Below the pieces are notes generated by a model that made no database searches, had not been told where the DNA came from, and saw only the letters and a program-made list of their open reading frames with translations. The translations under genes and the position numbers were made by a program. A stretch of 64,000 nucleotides of DNA from Spodoptera frugiperda (lineage: Eukaryota > Arthropoda > Insecta > Lepidoptera > Noctuidae): positions 5,146,001 through 5,210,000 of the forward strand of contig NC_064234.1 in the NCBI RefSeq assembly GCF_023101765.2, written 5' to 3'. How positions within the stretch are numbered: the first letter of the stretch is position 1; the number at the start of each line of letters is the position of its first letter. This document shows, in pieces, positions 45,862 to 58,125 of the stretch.

Positions 45862-46462
45862 GTAAGAAAATGTTTCATGTAAAAGAAAACGTCGCTTCTG
45901 AGGCAGCATTGGATAATAATGATACTTGTGATGCTAGCCACACCACAATAATAAATGCGGATAACAATATTACACCACCTCATTATGAAAACATAGGCAA
46001 CTCAATAACAAAGAAGAAGAATCCGCGTTGCATAGAGTTAATAATTGCTATACTTGCGTCTAATACTAAGCCGCAAAACGCAGTGAAATCGTAGTAGAAA
46101 GTGTCGTGGTTAGCCGCTAGATACGCCCTCTTATTTAAACTAGGCATCTGCAAACTCAGTTCATATTACTTTCCAATTGCACCCAAGTACTGCAATCGCT
46201 GAACACGTAATTTTGTAATTTACTGAAACAAATTGACTGACAATTATATTTTGCGTAATTTTTGAGGAAGACAAGTTTGTCGTCTGCGTTTTCTACGTCG
46301 CTTAGTCCCGCTTCGGCATTTATTTCATTGATGATTACATGACTAAGTTATACCATAACCTATACCAACGTTCCTACTTGGACACTAAATATAATCGCAC
46401 ATAATTACAAGAGGTGACTAATTGCTACAGGACGCATTGTTTGGCGGTCACGCGTCGTCGCG
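45862..46462. other. noncoding DNA with an uncharacterised open frame
   Basis: A 93-codon frame from the ATG at 45813 stays open to 46094, and the opposite strand is also open to 45579. The predicted peptide is Asn/Thr-rich with no known domain. It may be chance or a remnant; I make no functional call. Confidence 0.3.
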
Positions 46463-46520
46463 CCGCCAGAGGGCGCGGTATTATGCGACACAATAGTTGC
46501 AGCAGACGCGCCCTCTATTG
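46463..46520. promoter_or_regulatory. inverted pair of CTCF-like motifs
   Basis: CCGCCAGAGGGCGC at 46463-46476 (+) matches the CTCF core CCASYAGRKGGCRS at 13 of 14 positions. ACAATAGAGGGCGC on the minus strand (46507-46520) matches at 12 of 14. The two face each other 30 bp apart. CTCF and its motif are conserved in insects. An insulator role inside the EcR intron is inferred. Confidence 0.4.
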
Positions 46521-48489
46521 TGGACTGACCTTATCTCGAAACCTCATCACAATGTCACGCTATACTATAATTATACTTTAAAAATGTATTACTTGCCTTC
46601 GTTTAAGGTAAGTATACACTTGACCGAATTAGATGTTTGGACGCCAAATGCCGTGACCAAAGTCATTGAACTAGTGATTAGTAATGATTGAGTACCATTA
46701 GGCCTTCCAAACAAAAATTAAGTTAATTCAGCCCATTAAACACGACCGAAAAGCGGAATTCGTTTAAGAGGAACCGACAAGAGCTCATTGAATTTAATTA
46801 AAAGCTAATTCGCTGTGTACAAGGTAGATTTTGTGTAACATTAACTTTTAAAATTACGTACCTAAGACCAATCGGAGTCAAGGGAATTTTAGGTCGATCG
46901 TGATTGGGTAGCTTATCAAGATACCTCACATGCTTACCACCGTTACGACTATAAAGGGAATCTCAGTACTTCATGGTTTAACTGCCTGTGTGACGTCAGC
47001 GCAAAATGGCCTCATTTAAATTTTGTCACAGCTATCAACGTATTTCGCGGTCCTCTCTACTGTGTCAGGTAATGACAGTAATGACAGTGTCATTACTAAA
47101 ACTCGTGTTGCAACTTTAGTGAAACTTATTGTGTAGGGTACATAGGTAGGTAAGTATTCAATTTTGTCATTAAAAACTCTTGATGCAACAACAATGCTTG
47201 CTACGTTTGTTATGACAATAATCGTTAGTTTTGTAACTTCATTTCAATAAGGCTTTTGTCAAATAGTTCGTTCGCATTTAGCTCTGAATCTGAATACGTG
47301 ACAATTTGCTAAACAATGATGTGTTTTTGAAGCAACACAGGTACCTATTACACAATTCACAGTCAATATAGGGTGACTGAAAATTAGTGAACGATATTCA
47401 AACACGTGATTGTACTCATGATTACAAACAACTTTCCTAAAGAAACTTTTTCTTATTAGTTTTATTTGTATCATAATAACAATAAAAGATATTTAATGCT
47501 TCACTAATTACCATTCACCCTATATAAATGTGCACAAATAGAGATACAAAAAACAAATCAAAGTTATATTCGCCACAGAAGAAGTTAAAGATAACCAAAG
47601 ACTCAATGAAAATGAATGCAAAAACAAAAACGGTAAAGAAAATAGATCTAAATGTTTGTTAGCGCATTCAAACATCTATTTTAGTTGGACGTGTGAGCAA
47701 CAGTGTGATTGCCACTGGCCAATAAGTAATGGTACTGGTGAGATCACTTTCGACGATGCTAATTCTAAGCCGACAACTAAGTCGTTACACTATGTTGCCG
47801 CAACGGCCATTTGCCAAACTCATTGCGTTTCGGTACTTGACAACTGGTCAAATGCAATAGGTTCTTATTTTGGATTGTTGAAATCGATAGATGGCGTTGT
47901 AACCTAGATTGTTACATACAATCGTCGTCATGACGTCACATTTTTTTTGCATCAATAATAAATAAATCGTAAATTTAAAAGGTTTATTATCTTAAAAATG
48001 GTTTAATATTTCATTGTGTATAAAAGTTAAAACAATTTGATTTTGACTAAGGAAAGTACACAGTTGTACCCGTTTGTTTGTACTTGATACCTAGATGAAA
48101 GTAGGTACCTACTATTAGACAAGACACGATAGCGAATCTCCATCGTCTTTGCGACTGGTGTGTCGAATTATGAATGAGGCGAAGTTTCGCACTGTCAAAT
48201 GCAAGTGCATTGGTGAATTAAATTCTATTGTTGAGATTGGATTTAATAAATTTGTGTAATAAATTTCGAGTAGATTAAAGCAATTGCTAATTTAAGCGAT
48301 ATTACATTGTATAGTATATTTTGTATACATAAATATACGACTCTTTCTTCTTTACATGTTCTGAAGCTACTGAAACAATTATCAAAACGTATAGCTATTA
48401 GATACTACAATTTTTATTTTAAAAAACACACGTATTACATACACATAAGGTTACTAATTACGAGTTTACAAGAATATAAAATAATTATC
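46521..48489. other. intronic noncoding DNA
   Basis: No gene is recognised. ATAGATGGCGTT at 47889-47900 is a weaker relative of the CTCF-like motif. The 83-codon open frame at 47656-47907 has no recognisable domain. Confidence 0.45.
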
Positions 48490-48990
48490 GTAAAAACATA
48501 CTACCAGCGCCATCTCTTACAAAACAGTGGAACTCGGTCGTATCGCTACGTCATGCCGACATTGACCGCTAGATGGGGGCACTGGTACATGGAACGGGTG
48601 ACGTGCGCGGTTAACGAACGTTCTTGACTGAGCACTCCGAGTTCGTTCGACGCCACGCTGCGGCCGCCGTGACACAACACAACACAACAGTAGCTTCGAG
48701 CGTGTTCCTATATGGCGCAACCATGCCTAGAAACAATAACAAAACGTTAATTTTAATGTTGCGTTTAAACATTTTTGTTTTTTTACAAAATTTCAATAAT
48801 AGAACAGATTCTAAATTAATTGTCATGAAATATATTTTTATTTTTTTTAGTAATCTACTCAATATAATTGATAATTATAATTTCTTAGCAATTTTAAAAT
48901 TCAGCTTGTCGCAAGCTGCGTAGGTACAGTTTTTATTTTAGTACATTTTCATTTTAATGTAGCCGAACACCGATAGATGGCGCTGTCATA
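48490..48990. promoter_or_regulatory. GC-rich patch with AGATGGCGC-type motifs
   Basis: AGATGGCGC occurs on the minus strand at 48506-48514 and on the plus strand at 48975-48983 (CCGATAGATGGCGC at 48970-48983, 12 of 14 CTCF positions). CGCTAGATGGGGGCA, a looser match, lies at about 48568. The part 48520-48680 is rich in CG dinucleotides. With the pair at 46463-46520 this makes a 2.5-kb cluster of insulator-like motifs. TAGATGGCGCT is itself frequent in moth genomes, so background must be tested. Confidence 0.35.
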
Positions 48991-50551
48991 TCAAATTGAA
49001 ACTTGCATGTCTTTTTTACTTAAAAGCTGTTATAGGGATTTAAAAGTTTGTGCATTATGTTTAACCAGATCGGGCAACAACACAACACAAAGGTTGCATT
49101 GAAATTAAATTAACACCTTAAGAGTCACGAAAAGATTCACGACGTTGGAACCTACCAAATCGGTCTTTCGTTCGGAATGACATTGAATCGTAAAAAGAAT
49201 AATAATAAAACACAAGATGTGTGTACTTAGGAATTTTTATGTGCTGACCACGAAGGGACAACGAATCGAGGAGTGATCCTCCCAAATCTTATAATCTTGT
49301 TTTTAAAATCAATTTGGCTCCGACCTGTTTATTTTACTTTTAACGCTCTTTGGCAGAATACGATAACGATTAAGTAGATACTTTTTTATATCAAACTATT
49401 TTCCGAAGGCCTTTTTATACCTATCTCACTGGCCGAAAATAAATAGCGCGGTTTAGTAAATAAAAAACATAATATTATTCAAATATCGAACAACATGTCA
49501 CATTTCGATTGAAATTCAAATAAATTGTTTGTTACTTTGTTTTTTTATACGAATGTTAGTAGGTATGCATTTATTTAATTATAAGTACCAACAATGTGAC
49601 GTCACACGGTATTTCAAATCAATGTAACGTCGAAAGAAACTCAATAAGAAATTAAAAAATACATGTGTAATATTTTGAAATAATCTATAGGACAGATATT
49701 AAAAATAATTAGGATACTATCTTAATCCCTATTGTTATTATATTATACATAATCCAATATTACTATTCGCGCATTACTCTTATGTATTAGATACACTAAG
49801 ATAATTAATTTCTCATGCAGTCAACTATAAAAATAAATAAATAAACGTCCAATGTAAATTATTGTTAAAAGCCTCGCTCAGTACTTAGCAGATAACAGTG
49901 ATTGATGGACGGCGCTAATTTCATTATTGATGTTTTTAAACGTCTCGATATTTTATAGGTAGGTATAATACATATTTAATAAGTTCCTGTCATGTCTTAG
50001 GCTTGCTAGTATTCATTAACAAACTGGTTTAAATAATATACTATATTAAACTATATTAACTAAATAATAATAATAACTATTTCTAAAATTTTAACTTAAC
50101 GCGTCGAAGAAATAATCGCCATCAGAGTCGTAGCGTGAGGTAAGGTTTTACTTATTATTCTGTGGTAGGTTGCTCAAATAACTGGCAGCATTGCCAAGTT
50201 TAAAGTCTTACTAATTATAAGAATAACTATTTCAATGTTGTATTGTATAATTATGGTAGACACGACATAGATATTTTTACAATAACTATCGTTGAGACAT
50301 ATTCAATTAAAAACCGCAGACGTTCGGATGAAGAGTCCCTCTGTAAATCGAAACTAGTAGAGCTTTCCTCCATTAATTTACGTGAGTAAACTAACATAGA
50401 TACTGTAGATAGGTAGATAAGTAAGAACAATATAATTAAAATGGCCGCTGATTTCGAGCATGGTCGTTAAACTTCATGCTTGGCGATTACTTATGTGTAT
50501 AAAATACTAAACGTAGAATAATTTAGTCGGTACTTAAAGTACACTTTATTT
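48991..50551. other. intronic noncoding DNA
   Basis: AT-rich; no gene or clear repeat is recognised. Confidence 0.5.
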
Positions 50552-50830
50552 ATAAAAAGTACCTACGTGACAGTAGGTACTAATCCAAATGTAATTAAAT
50601 TTCAACCATATTAATATACGTATTCTTAATAAGTATAAGTAACTTGTTCAATTTATACAAAATTTATAAAAAGTGTGTGACAGTAGGTACTAGTCCATAA
50701 TTATGTAATTAAATTCAACCATAGTAATAATTATACGTATTAATAAGTATGGATAGTCGAATTAATACCAAATAATACGTATTCTTAATAAGTAGCTTGT
50801 TTAATGAATACAAAATTTATAATATTTCGC
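50552..50830. repeat. degenerate ~114-bp tandem duplication
   Basis: TATAAAAAGT...GTGACAGTAGGTACTA(A/G)TCC recurs about 114 bp apart (50551 and 50665). TACGTATTCTTAATAAGTA...CTTGTT...ATACAAAATTTATAA occurs near 50617 and again near 50778. The array is about 2.5 units and clearly diverged. Confidence 0.75.
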
Positions 50831-52439
50831 AAGAAAAGAAACGCAATACCTACTCGTACAATGCCTTAGCAACGACTGGACATAAATAATTTAATAAATG
50901 TTGATCCCTACGGAACTGCACCCATCGTGTCCACCCCTATATTGATTAGTACCACTACCGCCAAACATGGCATGTCGTGTTTTAATCAATAAATCGCTCT
51001 GGGAACGCCACGTGCAACACAGCCGTTAAAAGAATCGTTCATTCAATTGAAAATAATGATTTGATAATAGGTATCCGTTTTAGGAATTACTTTAAGAATT
51101 TTTGGCAAGCATTCTAGAACAATGATACAGCAAAAAGTAAAAAATAAAAGAAATTATGGCAACAATATCATAGACGTTGGTTTTTTTTAATAGGTACACT
51201 CTAGTCTAAGTGTTCGTTATTCAAATTAGATAAATAATCTTTTTTTTTTGTAATGCGATTGGAATTTTAGTCATTGTATTCCCGTGGCAGAATGACTTAG
51301 TATCAGGAGTACTATCTAAACATAGAATTATCCTTAGCAAATACAAAGTTTTTTTTATTAATAATGAAAAAATATGTATTTTTATTTATTAAGTCAAAAG
51401 AGTGAAAACTAAAGAATCTAGTATTCACTAGATGCAGGCTAGGTATTAGATTAATATTTTATGGCAAGGACGTCAAACTATAGTAGTTCAACATTATATT
51501 TTTTTAAAAGAGTAAACCATTTTTATGCCCAAAAACCAGAGTACCTACATATAAGAATTTTAATGAAACTATTCCATTGTTGCTATATTACCAGTCCGAA
51601 CTTCTACACAATGTAAATGCAAATAGCGTGTGAATTTTTAACTTCTAGTTACCATTATTTTGGAAATGTCATCGCTAGTCAATGTACAGTATAATACCTA
51701 ATCAGTGCCGCCGCAAAATATACTCAATTTACCTACTTTTTGATGAAAAACAAAATATTTTAGCACACCTAACATGAATCAAAGCTTACCTATTTTCTAC
51801 TTGTTTTCTAGTTTCTCTAGAACGCTAAAATAAATAAATTTAGAAAAATATTTCACGAAAAATCTTGTTGCAAAGGTAGGTATGAGAATTTAGCGCGAAT
51901 GTCAGATGTCAAACGTTTAAAAGAAACTTGCCACAGATTAAATATGTACCTATTTCAAAACTTGAGTGTGTGCTAAAACGGTGTTTATGCTTGTGTGCAT
52001 ATTAATATGTTTATCGTTGGTTGCGCTCGAGTTAAAAGTCAAGGTAGTTTGCCTGACTTTTAGCACGGAGTCAACGGTCGTTGTGTTTATTAACATTAAT
52101 TACTTTCTGCCTTCAATTATAGGTACATTACAACACTTTCGCGATAAAATATTTTTAAATGTAAAAAAAACAACGTCGTATGTCATATACGATGTTGTTT
52201 GTAACTCTATTCACATTCAAGGCTCAAATACCACAAATATGTATTCTAAGATAAAAAAATATGTTCGCCATTAACCTAAAACCAAACCACGAACGGGCCA
52301 TTACTAACGATCATGATAACATTAACAACATGATGAGCTAATTAATCATTGTTAAATTTAATCACTCTGCAACGAGCCCAGGAACATTATAATTAGTCTG
52401 TGGCTTGTTCAATAATGTTCACATTTAATAATATCGATA
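50831..52439. other. intronic noncoding DNA
   Basis: AT-rich. A short palindrome CAACGTCGTATGTCATATACGATGTTG-like lies at about 52170-52196 (11-bp arms with one mismatch). No gene is recognised; the open frame crossing it has no known domain. Confidence 0.45.
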
Positions 52440-52960
52440 AATTAATGAGCCATCCTGTCTGCTAGCCTCCCTAACCCTTACATCTCAGCTCCAATCAACC
52501 GTGAACTGAATGGCTGCTTTCTTTGTATTAAAATTGCAATTATTTCCATCGTTCGCAACGTCTGCATTTACACATCATTGAGGAATTTAAAATATAAGAA
52601 GCTATAAGAAACGCGAGCTCTATGCATGCACCTTGTCCTGTCCCGAGATAAATTTATTGATTTATAAATATCTTGCATCGAGTCACGCACGCACCTCACA
52701 ATTTATGCGAGTCTAATTTAACTTTGTCTCGCTCCTTAGTCCTTTACTCGGTCTTGACCCTCCATCTTCAGATCCTGTCAATTTTATCGCCCGGCGAAAT
52801 GATCTCATCACTATATTGCAACGACCTTATTGTGATTAATGCTCCGTCGCTGTTCTTATATAAATTATACGCGGGCGCTATCCGTCGATCTCTAATTGAA
52901 GGAATTGTGGCAATTTATGAGACACGGAGCCTTTTGTGCGAGCAATGAATTGAGTAATTA
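52440..52960. promoter_or_regulatory. candidate conserved intronic enhancer
   Basis: Base composition is balanced here, unlike the flanks, with no low-complexity runs or repeat-family matches. AT-rich homeodomain/Cdx-type words (TTTATTGATTTATAA, TTTATGCGAG, ATTTATGAG, GTAATTAGCG) are mixed with unique GC-richer sequence. This texture is common in deeply conserved developmental enhancers. A 91-codon open frame across it is not recognised as protein. The call is inferential. Confidence 0.3.
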
Positions 52961-53059
52961 GCGATGTAAGAATTTTCTTGATTAAAAAATAAAGGTCCCT
53001 TGTGAAACTCAATTAAAGCTGATTGGGTGGCGGACGGTGTTATGCGCTAAGTCTTTGGG

Positions 53060-53216
53060 GCTTTTTTAAGGGGGTAAAATCATGCAATGATCTCCCGCAT
53101 TGAGCGTGGCGAGAGAGAGAGTCAAACTCGTACTGACTAAAAACCACCCCGTTTCTACTCATGCTTTTCGAGCCGGAGCCCCGCTAAACCCGCTAAGTAG
53201 TCCGCAGCTCCGGATC
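53060..53216 (+). repeat. dispersed repeat family R1, copy 6
   Basis: GGGGTAAAATCATGCAATGA, GTCAAACTCGTACTGACTA, AAAACCACCCCG, GCTTTTCGAGCCGGAGCCCC and TAGTCCGCAGCTCCGGAT give one of the two most complete copies. Confidence 0.88.
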
Positions 53217-53585
53217 AGGCCTCAGCCCTACTAGGCTCTATCTGTGGTGGTCTAATGACTCTTTGAGGCGAAGTCTAAGGAACCTCTTTCAGTACGGATT
53301 TATAATGAAGGTGAACGTGAGCATTATTTGGTTTCATAAGGATTCAACGCATTGGTCGTGTAATGCTTGTCTTATATATAAAAAACCCGTCGGACTCAAT
53401 ACTGTCTGGTTATTGATGCTATTTACATTTGCGGGACGTGTTTTACATGTCTATTGTAATATTGTTATATCTGCATCTGCTCATAAATAATAAAGATACA
53501 TGATATATAAGTTGTCTATAGCCAGGACGCGACGCCATATTCATTCATTCGACTATGTACTGACTTGTAAGATATAAAAACTACA
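53217..53585. other. intronic noncoding DNA
   Basis: Nothing recognised. Confidence 0.5.
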
Positions 53586-53735
53586 GGCAACGTCACGCCT
53601 TTTACTCCCGAAGGGGTAGGCAGAGGTGCACATTACGGCACGTTTTTCACTATTTGTGTTATAAGTCCAATGTAATAGGGGGTGAAGCTATTGGCATTTA
53701 CTGGACACAGTTCCAGACTCTATACTCCGACTTGG
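53586..53735 (-). mobile_element. tRNA-derived SINE, first family, 5'-truncated
   Basis: The reverse complement reads TAAATGCCAATAGCTTCACC, CCTATTACATTGGACTTATA, ACGGCA or GTGCACCTCTGCCTACCCC and TTCGGGAGTAAAAGGCGTGA then CGTTGCC, matching the 3' two-thirds of the SINE at 24663-24942. The tRNA head is absent. Confidence 0.85.
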
Positions 53736-54534
53736 AAATTTTCGAAACATCGAAAAAAGCCCAAAAATACTTAACCCGGAAAAGCTACATTCCTAGAGAT
53801 TCGAATTAAAAAAGTGTTACTTAGTAAAGAAACTCCTAGTTACAATTCATTGTATTTAGCAATTATATTAGTCACAATACAGAGGTTATTACTCCTTAAG
53901 CGTTAAACGAATAATTAAATATTTATTAATGTCAAAAGTTTAAAAACGTCGGACTATTTACGAAAATGTATCAATAATTCATTGTTTGTAAAATAGAAGT
54001 GGACATTTTGTGTTTATGTGCTATTTTATTATGAGCTCATCTATAGTTGCTCAGCAATTTCCGTGTTGCGTACCAACAAACATACATCCATCCAGGGTAA
54101 TAAACTGATCGATGCATTGAAATAAAAATAAAAGACGAATGCGTTTAAAACAAAGCGTAGCTTGTTTCTGTAATGAAAGTATTTCTATATAAAACCTCAG
54201 ACATAAGGTATCTTTCTCCTTAATTAGCTGATGCACTTATTTTTTCATAATTAATGCTAATTTATTCCCAACGCTAAATAAACTGAATAGTCTAGACGCG
54301 TTGAGATGCTGTTAATTATAAGATCGGACGTCTGAAGGGATCGCTAATTAGTATTTAGATAGAGAAATGTGTTCGGTAGTAGTTTATTTTCTGTACTAAA
54401 ATCAATATTTCATATATTATAATTATTATGAAGTCAAATTACTTTTACTTTGCTTATTTATTTGGTTCTATGTACTTCAAAAAGGTGAGATTCTCCACCG
54501 TGTTGGATTTTTTTATGTATTGTTTTAATATATT
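53736..54534. other. intronic noncoding DNA
   Basis: AT-rich; nothing recognised. Confidence 0.5.
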
Positions 54535-54806
54535 TGATGGGTCGACGTTTGGCCACTATTTTGCCGGCCTACGATGGAGCACCTACTCATAAATAACCTA
54601 TTCACGCGGGCTTTGAAGACACCCAGGTTATACCCATCAGGAAACACTGACTGAATTGAATTCCACTGCTTAGCAGTTGGCATAAGGAAGCTTAAATCGA
54701 AGCGCTTCGTGCGAGTCGGTAGGATATCTACTATGAAGCGGTGGCGCTTCGCCAATTGTCTTGTGGTTCGATGATGGAAAGGACTAAGGAGAATCAAGAT
54801 GTGCAA
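54535..54806 (-). pseudogene. LINE reverse-transcriptase C-terminus (CR1/jockey-like), copy 2
   Basis: This is the end of a non-LTR retrotransposon ORF2. On the minus strand an uninterrupted frame contains VDILPTRTKRFDLSFLMPTA, then KQWNSIQSVFPDGYN and LGVFKARVNRLFM, the conserved tail of moth CR1/jockey-group reverse transcriptases. The endonuclease and catalytic RT domains are absent, as expected for a 5'-truncated copy made by target-primed reverse transcription. The 3' end is near 54535 and is shared with the copy at 28533-28732. About 90 residues remain, against roughly 900-1000 for a full ORF2. Confidence 0.88.
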
Positions 54807-56029
54807 TTCCTCTGCACACTCGCCAAAATGTATCCGGTAAAAAACCGTTGGCTTGCAACGTTAAGCTTGTGTTCTGGGCTTTGGAATACAATAATAGTGA
54901 TCGATTATAGTCTAGGCATATAGGCTACTTTTTACCCTGATACATGAGGCGAAGTTGCTGGCTAAAAATCCAGTGAAAAAATAGAGAAAAATATAAAACA
55001 AAATGTTTTATTTACTACAGATATATCTCTGCATATAAAAACAGTGATGATCATATAAAAACAGCATTACCCGCCCACGTTGGCATTACATGACAGACTG
55101 CGCAAAATGGCAGCGCGTTCCTATATAAAATGATTAATTTATTTAATCTATGATAAATGATGGGTATGAACAGCATTATAAATCTAATAGTTCTTAACGT
55201 ACCTACATGATGTGACGTCATCCAACCTCCTTGGTTTCCGGTGACCAAGTCTTTGATCAGCCGACCATGGACACTCGGAGTCTAGGATGAAATATAGATT
55301 ACTTAACTTTATTCATATCTGAATACTAATGTTAAATTATATACATGTTCTTGTAATACATGACTATCCAATGTAAATAAGACTTTTCTAATAGAAATGT
55401 TACGAAGCCAGCTAAAATAACTCATCAATTAAAACATTATACATTATTAATGTATCTAAATGCATAAAAATCTTAAACAATAAGTCTAATCAATATTTAT
55501 AGTACCTAATTACCTATGTTACATAGTACACTTAACCAAAGTGCTGTGTATAATAGGTACATCCTATTATACACAACTATGATCCTCAAATACTTCTTCA
55601 GCTTTCCACCACATTCATGCATCTAGTCTTACAAGATCTATTTTAAATAAGTACCTAAGTATTGCATAAAAAACATAGAACTGAATAATATTAAACTTTT
55701 ATATAACTACATACATGGAAACAACTTTAATTAACTTTGCAGCGTTTATATTTTTTGCCTGTCTAGTAAACTTGGACTCTTCCAATCAGATACGACTATT
55801 TATATGCACCAACCGTTTAGACTTAGTCTTGCAGACTAGTCATACATTAGTTGTATTTGAAGTAACTTTTGTATGTTTTAAACTAACCGCCGTACTCAGA
55901 CTCAGAGTCATTTTATAGTAAGAGAAGAGGCGTTTGGTCAGTGGTCACTTATAGGCTGTTGATGTGATCGATGCAATGAATTTTTTTTTTAGCTAAAAGC
56001 TTTAAGTAACTTGGTGACATAGTCCATTA
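54807..56029. other. intronic noncoding DNA
   Basis: AT-rich. A small CATATAAAAACAG(T/C) direct repeat lies at about 55033-55065. No gene is recognised. Confidence 0.5.
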
Positions 56030-56165
56030 CCGGAGCTGCGGGTTTACCGGGGCTCCGGCTCGAAAAGCAGGAGTAGGAACAGGTTGGTTTTTAGTCAGTA
56101 AAAGTCTGACACTCCCTCTCGCCTCGCCCAAGGCGGGAGAAGTGTTTGGATGATTTTCCGCAATT
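56030..56165 (-). repeat. dispersed repeat family R1, copy 7
   Basis: The inverse of the core: CCGGAGCTGCGGGTTTACC, GGGGCTCCGGCTCGAAAAGC, TTTTTAGTCAGTAAAAGTCT, CGCCTCGCCCAAGGCGGGAG and TTTGGATGATTTTC. This is the least diverged copy and the best reference for the family. Confidence 0.9.
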
Positions 56166-57340
56166 AAAACAAAAGCATAGTCCATTATCTTTAGAAATGA
56201 TATTATATCCACAGTAGTTTCTCTCACTCTCTCTAACTAAGCTACTAAATACAATCTAATACAAATATTCCAGAAACAATTTCGCCAAATGATATCACTG
56301 TATAACGTGTTATGTTCACATCTAAAGAAAATAGTTGAAGAAATATATTTAGTAGTGAATTAACATTCAAAGCCATGGGTGTATCACATTCATAAAAAAC
56401 TCGTTCATAAACCTTGACATTTCGAAATCATTTTTATCTGATGGTATTCAATTCGTTGGCTTATTCTTTCAAAACGTTATCCTTCTAGCTATTGTCCTTT
56501 GGTTAGTTGGACAGAGAAACCTTTTTTGCAAAGTCGTGCCTATTTAGGTCTATTTACTCTGTACTTATAGGATACTACATACATAGATCTAATTCAAAAA
56601 CGTATGTTTTATATTTCAGGTAAATAAAAACAAGTATCGTGTGTATAAAAGCCTAAAATTATTAATTTCAAACAGAACGGGATGGCACTTTTGTATGTCA
56701 AAGCAAATACTACAATATTAAAAAAAACTAAATGTCTGTCTGTCTGTTGGTCCTCTAGTGAAGCGATTTGCTCGTTCTAAAGTGTAGATTCCCAGGGAGA
56801 AGAACGAGCAAGAAACTCCATAGGTTACTCTTAATAATACACTGCAACAATTTTAATGTTGAATTCGGTTTTTATGCTATCCTATATGTATCTAAGTATA
56901 ACAATACTTATCATTATGACAGAATGATGCTAGAAAAAGCGAAACTGAATAAAAACTATGAACTATTCAAGTACTTACCATTCGATAATTGCATTAAATG
57001 GGCGTGAATTAACATAAATAAATCCATGTTTAATATAAACAAGAAACAATGAAACTAATTCGAGGCAACAGCAACATTTCATGAATAATGTAACGACGCA
57101 AATTGGAAACTAACTACGTATCTAACATTGAACAGATCTAATCTCCTATTGTAATCTGAATTTGAGAAAACCCAAACTGTACAAGAAAAAAAAACAGTAA
57201 ACATCTATTCGTCTGAACGTTTGGTAGGAAAATGTTGTTTTACGAAGAGGTAGGAAGCAGTCGGATTAATTTTTCACCTCTAATATTATTAGAAATTCCC
57301 ATTCGTCATAAAACCAAACACGTGAGATAAAATTGAATAC
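56166..57340. other. intronic noncoding DNA
   Basis: AT-rich; short (TGTC)n run near 56735-56748. No gene is recognised. Confidence 0.5.
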
Positions 57341-57485
57341 TAGTTGACCCTGCAAACTTCGTACCGCCTCAAACATTTATTTTTCTCATCTTCCTTCCCT
57401 GGACTTTCACAAATGCAAATTCTGGGCTAAAACTTTTGTACCAAATCGGTCTAGCCATTCTCGAGTTTTAGCAACACTAACGAAC
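57341..57485 (+). mobile_element. retroelement 3' fragment, diverged
   Basis: TAGTTGACCCTGCAAACTTCGTA and TTGTACCAAATCGGTCTAGCC followed by ATTCTCGAGTTTTAGCAACA have the layout of moth RTE-like 3' regions. Divergence is high and no tail is clear. Confidence 0.5.
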
Positions 57486-57994
57486 AGCAATTAGTTTTAA
57501 TATACATATAAGATAAGTTTCAAAAAAGAGACCTTGCATGCATCAGTCGTATTTTTAACCACAAAATGAATATGGTAGTCTCCTAATACATAAATAATTG
57601 AGATGTTTCGGTGTTTGCATTCGTCCCAAGGTTAGGCCACTTCGCAAAGTAAACTCAGATAAATGGATTGAATTTGTTTGCTCTCTGTACTTAAAATCAA
57701 ACATGGCGGGTGGGCGTGTGTACGGACAGCAGATTAAGGAATCATTATAACGTTATTTGCTAACATTACGTATGCCGTATGCTCAATTTATATATTATGA
57801 GGCGAAGCGTTTTGCGTCCCTTTTAATGTCCGCTCAGTTTATTTACATTACAAATTGATATTGAATTAGATTGTTGAAAGGTTTTCTAATGATGTAACTA
57901 GGTATACAAGTACTATTACAGAATGATTAGGTACGTACATTTTAACAATAAAATAAGATCACATTTTTATTAGGGAAATGGAACGATAGACAGC
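57486..57994. other. intronic noncoding DNA
   Basis: Nothing recognised. Confidence 0.5.
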
Positions 57995-58125
57995 AATATA
58001 AGTCGGTAAACGAGCAGTCGGATTACCTGATGGTAAGCAATCGCCGCCGCCCGTGGACACATCCAATACACCAGAGGCGTAACAAGTTCATTACCGCTGC
58101 GTTGTTGGGAAAACACGAAATCAGA
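57995..58125 (-). mobile_element. LINE 3' untranslated tail
   Basis: The minus strand reads CTCTGGTGTATTGGATGTGT, CCACGGGCGGCGGCGATTGC, TTACCATCAGGTAATCCGAC and TGCTCGTTTACCGACTTATA, the hallmark 3' UTR end of a common moth CR1/jockey-group LINE. No coding sequence is kept. Confidence 0.8.

Noticed and set aside
45579..45983. 134-codon open frame on the minus strand, longest in the window
   Set aside because: Cys/Ile/Phe-rich peptide without known motifs, overlapping an open frame on the other strand; treated as chance.
51966..52274. 102-codon plus-strand open frame beginning with a hydrophobic stretch
   Set aside because: No ATG at its start (GTG), no family recognised and AT-driven composition; not supported as a secreted peptide gene.
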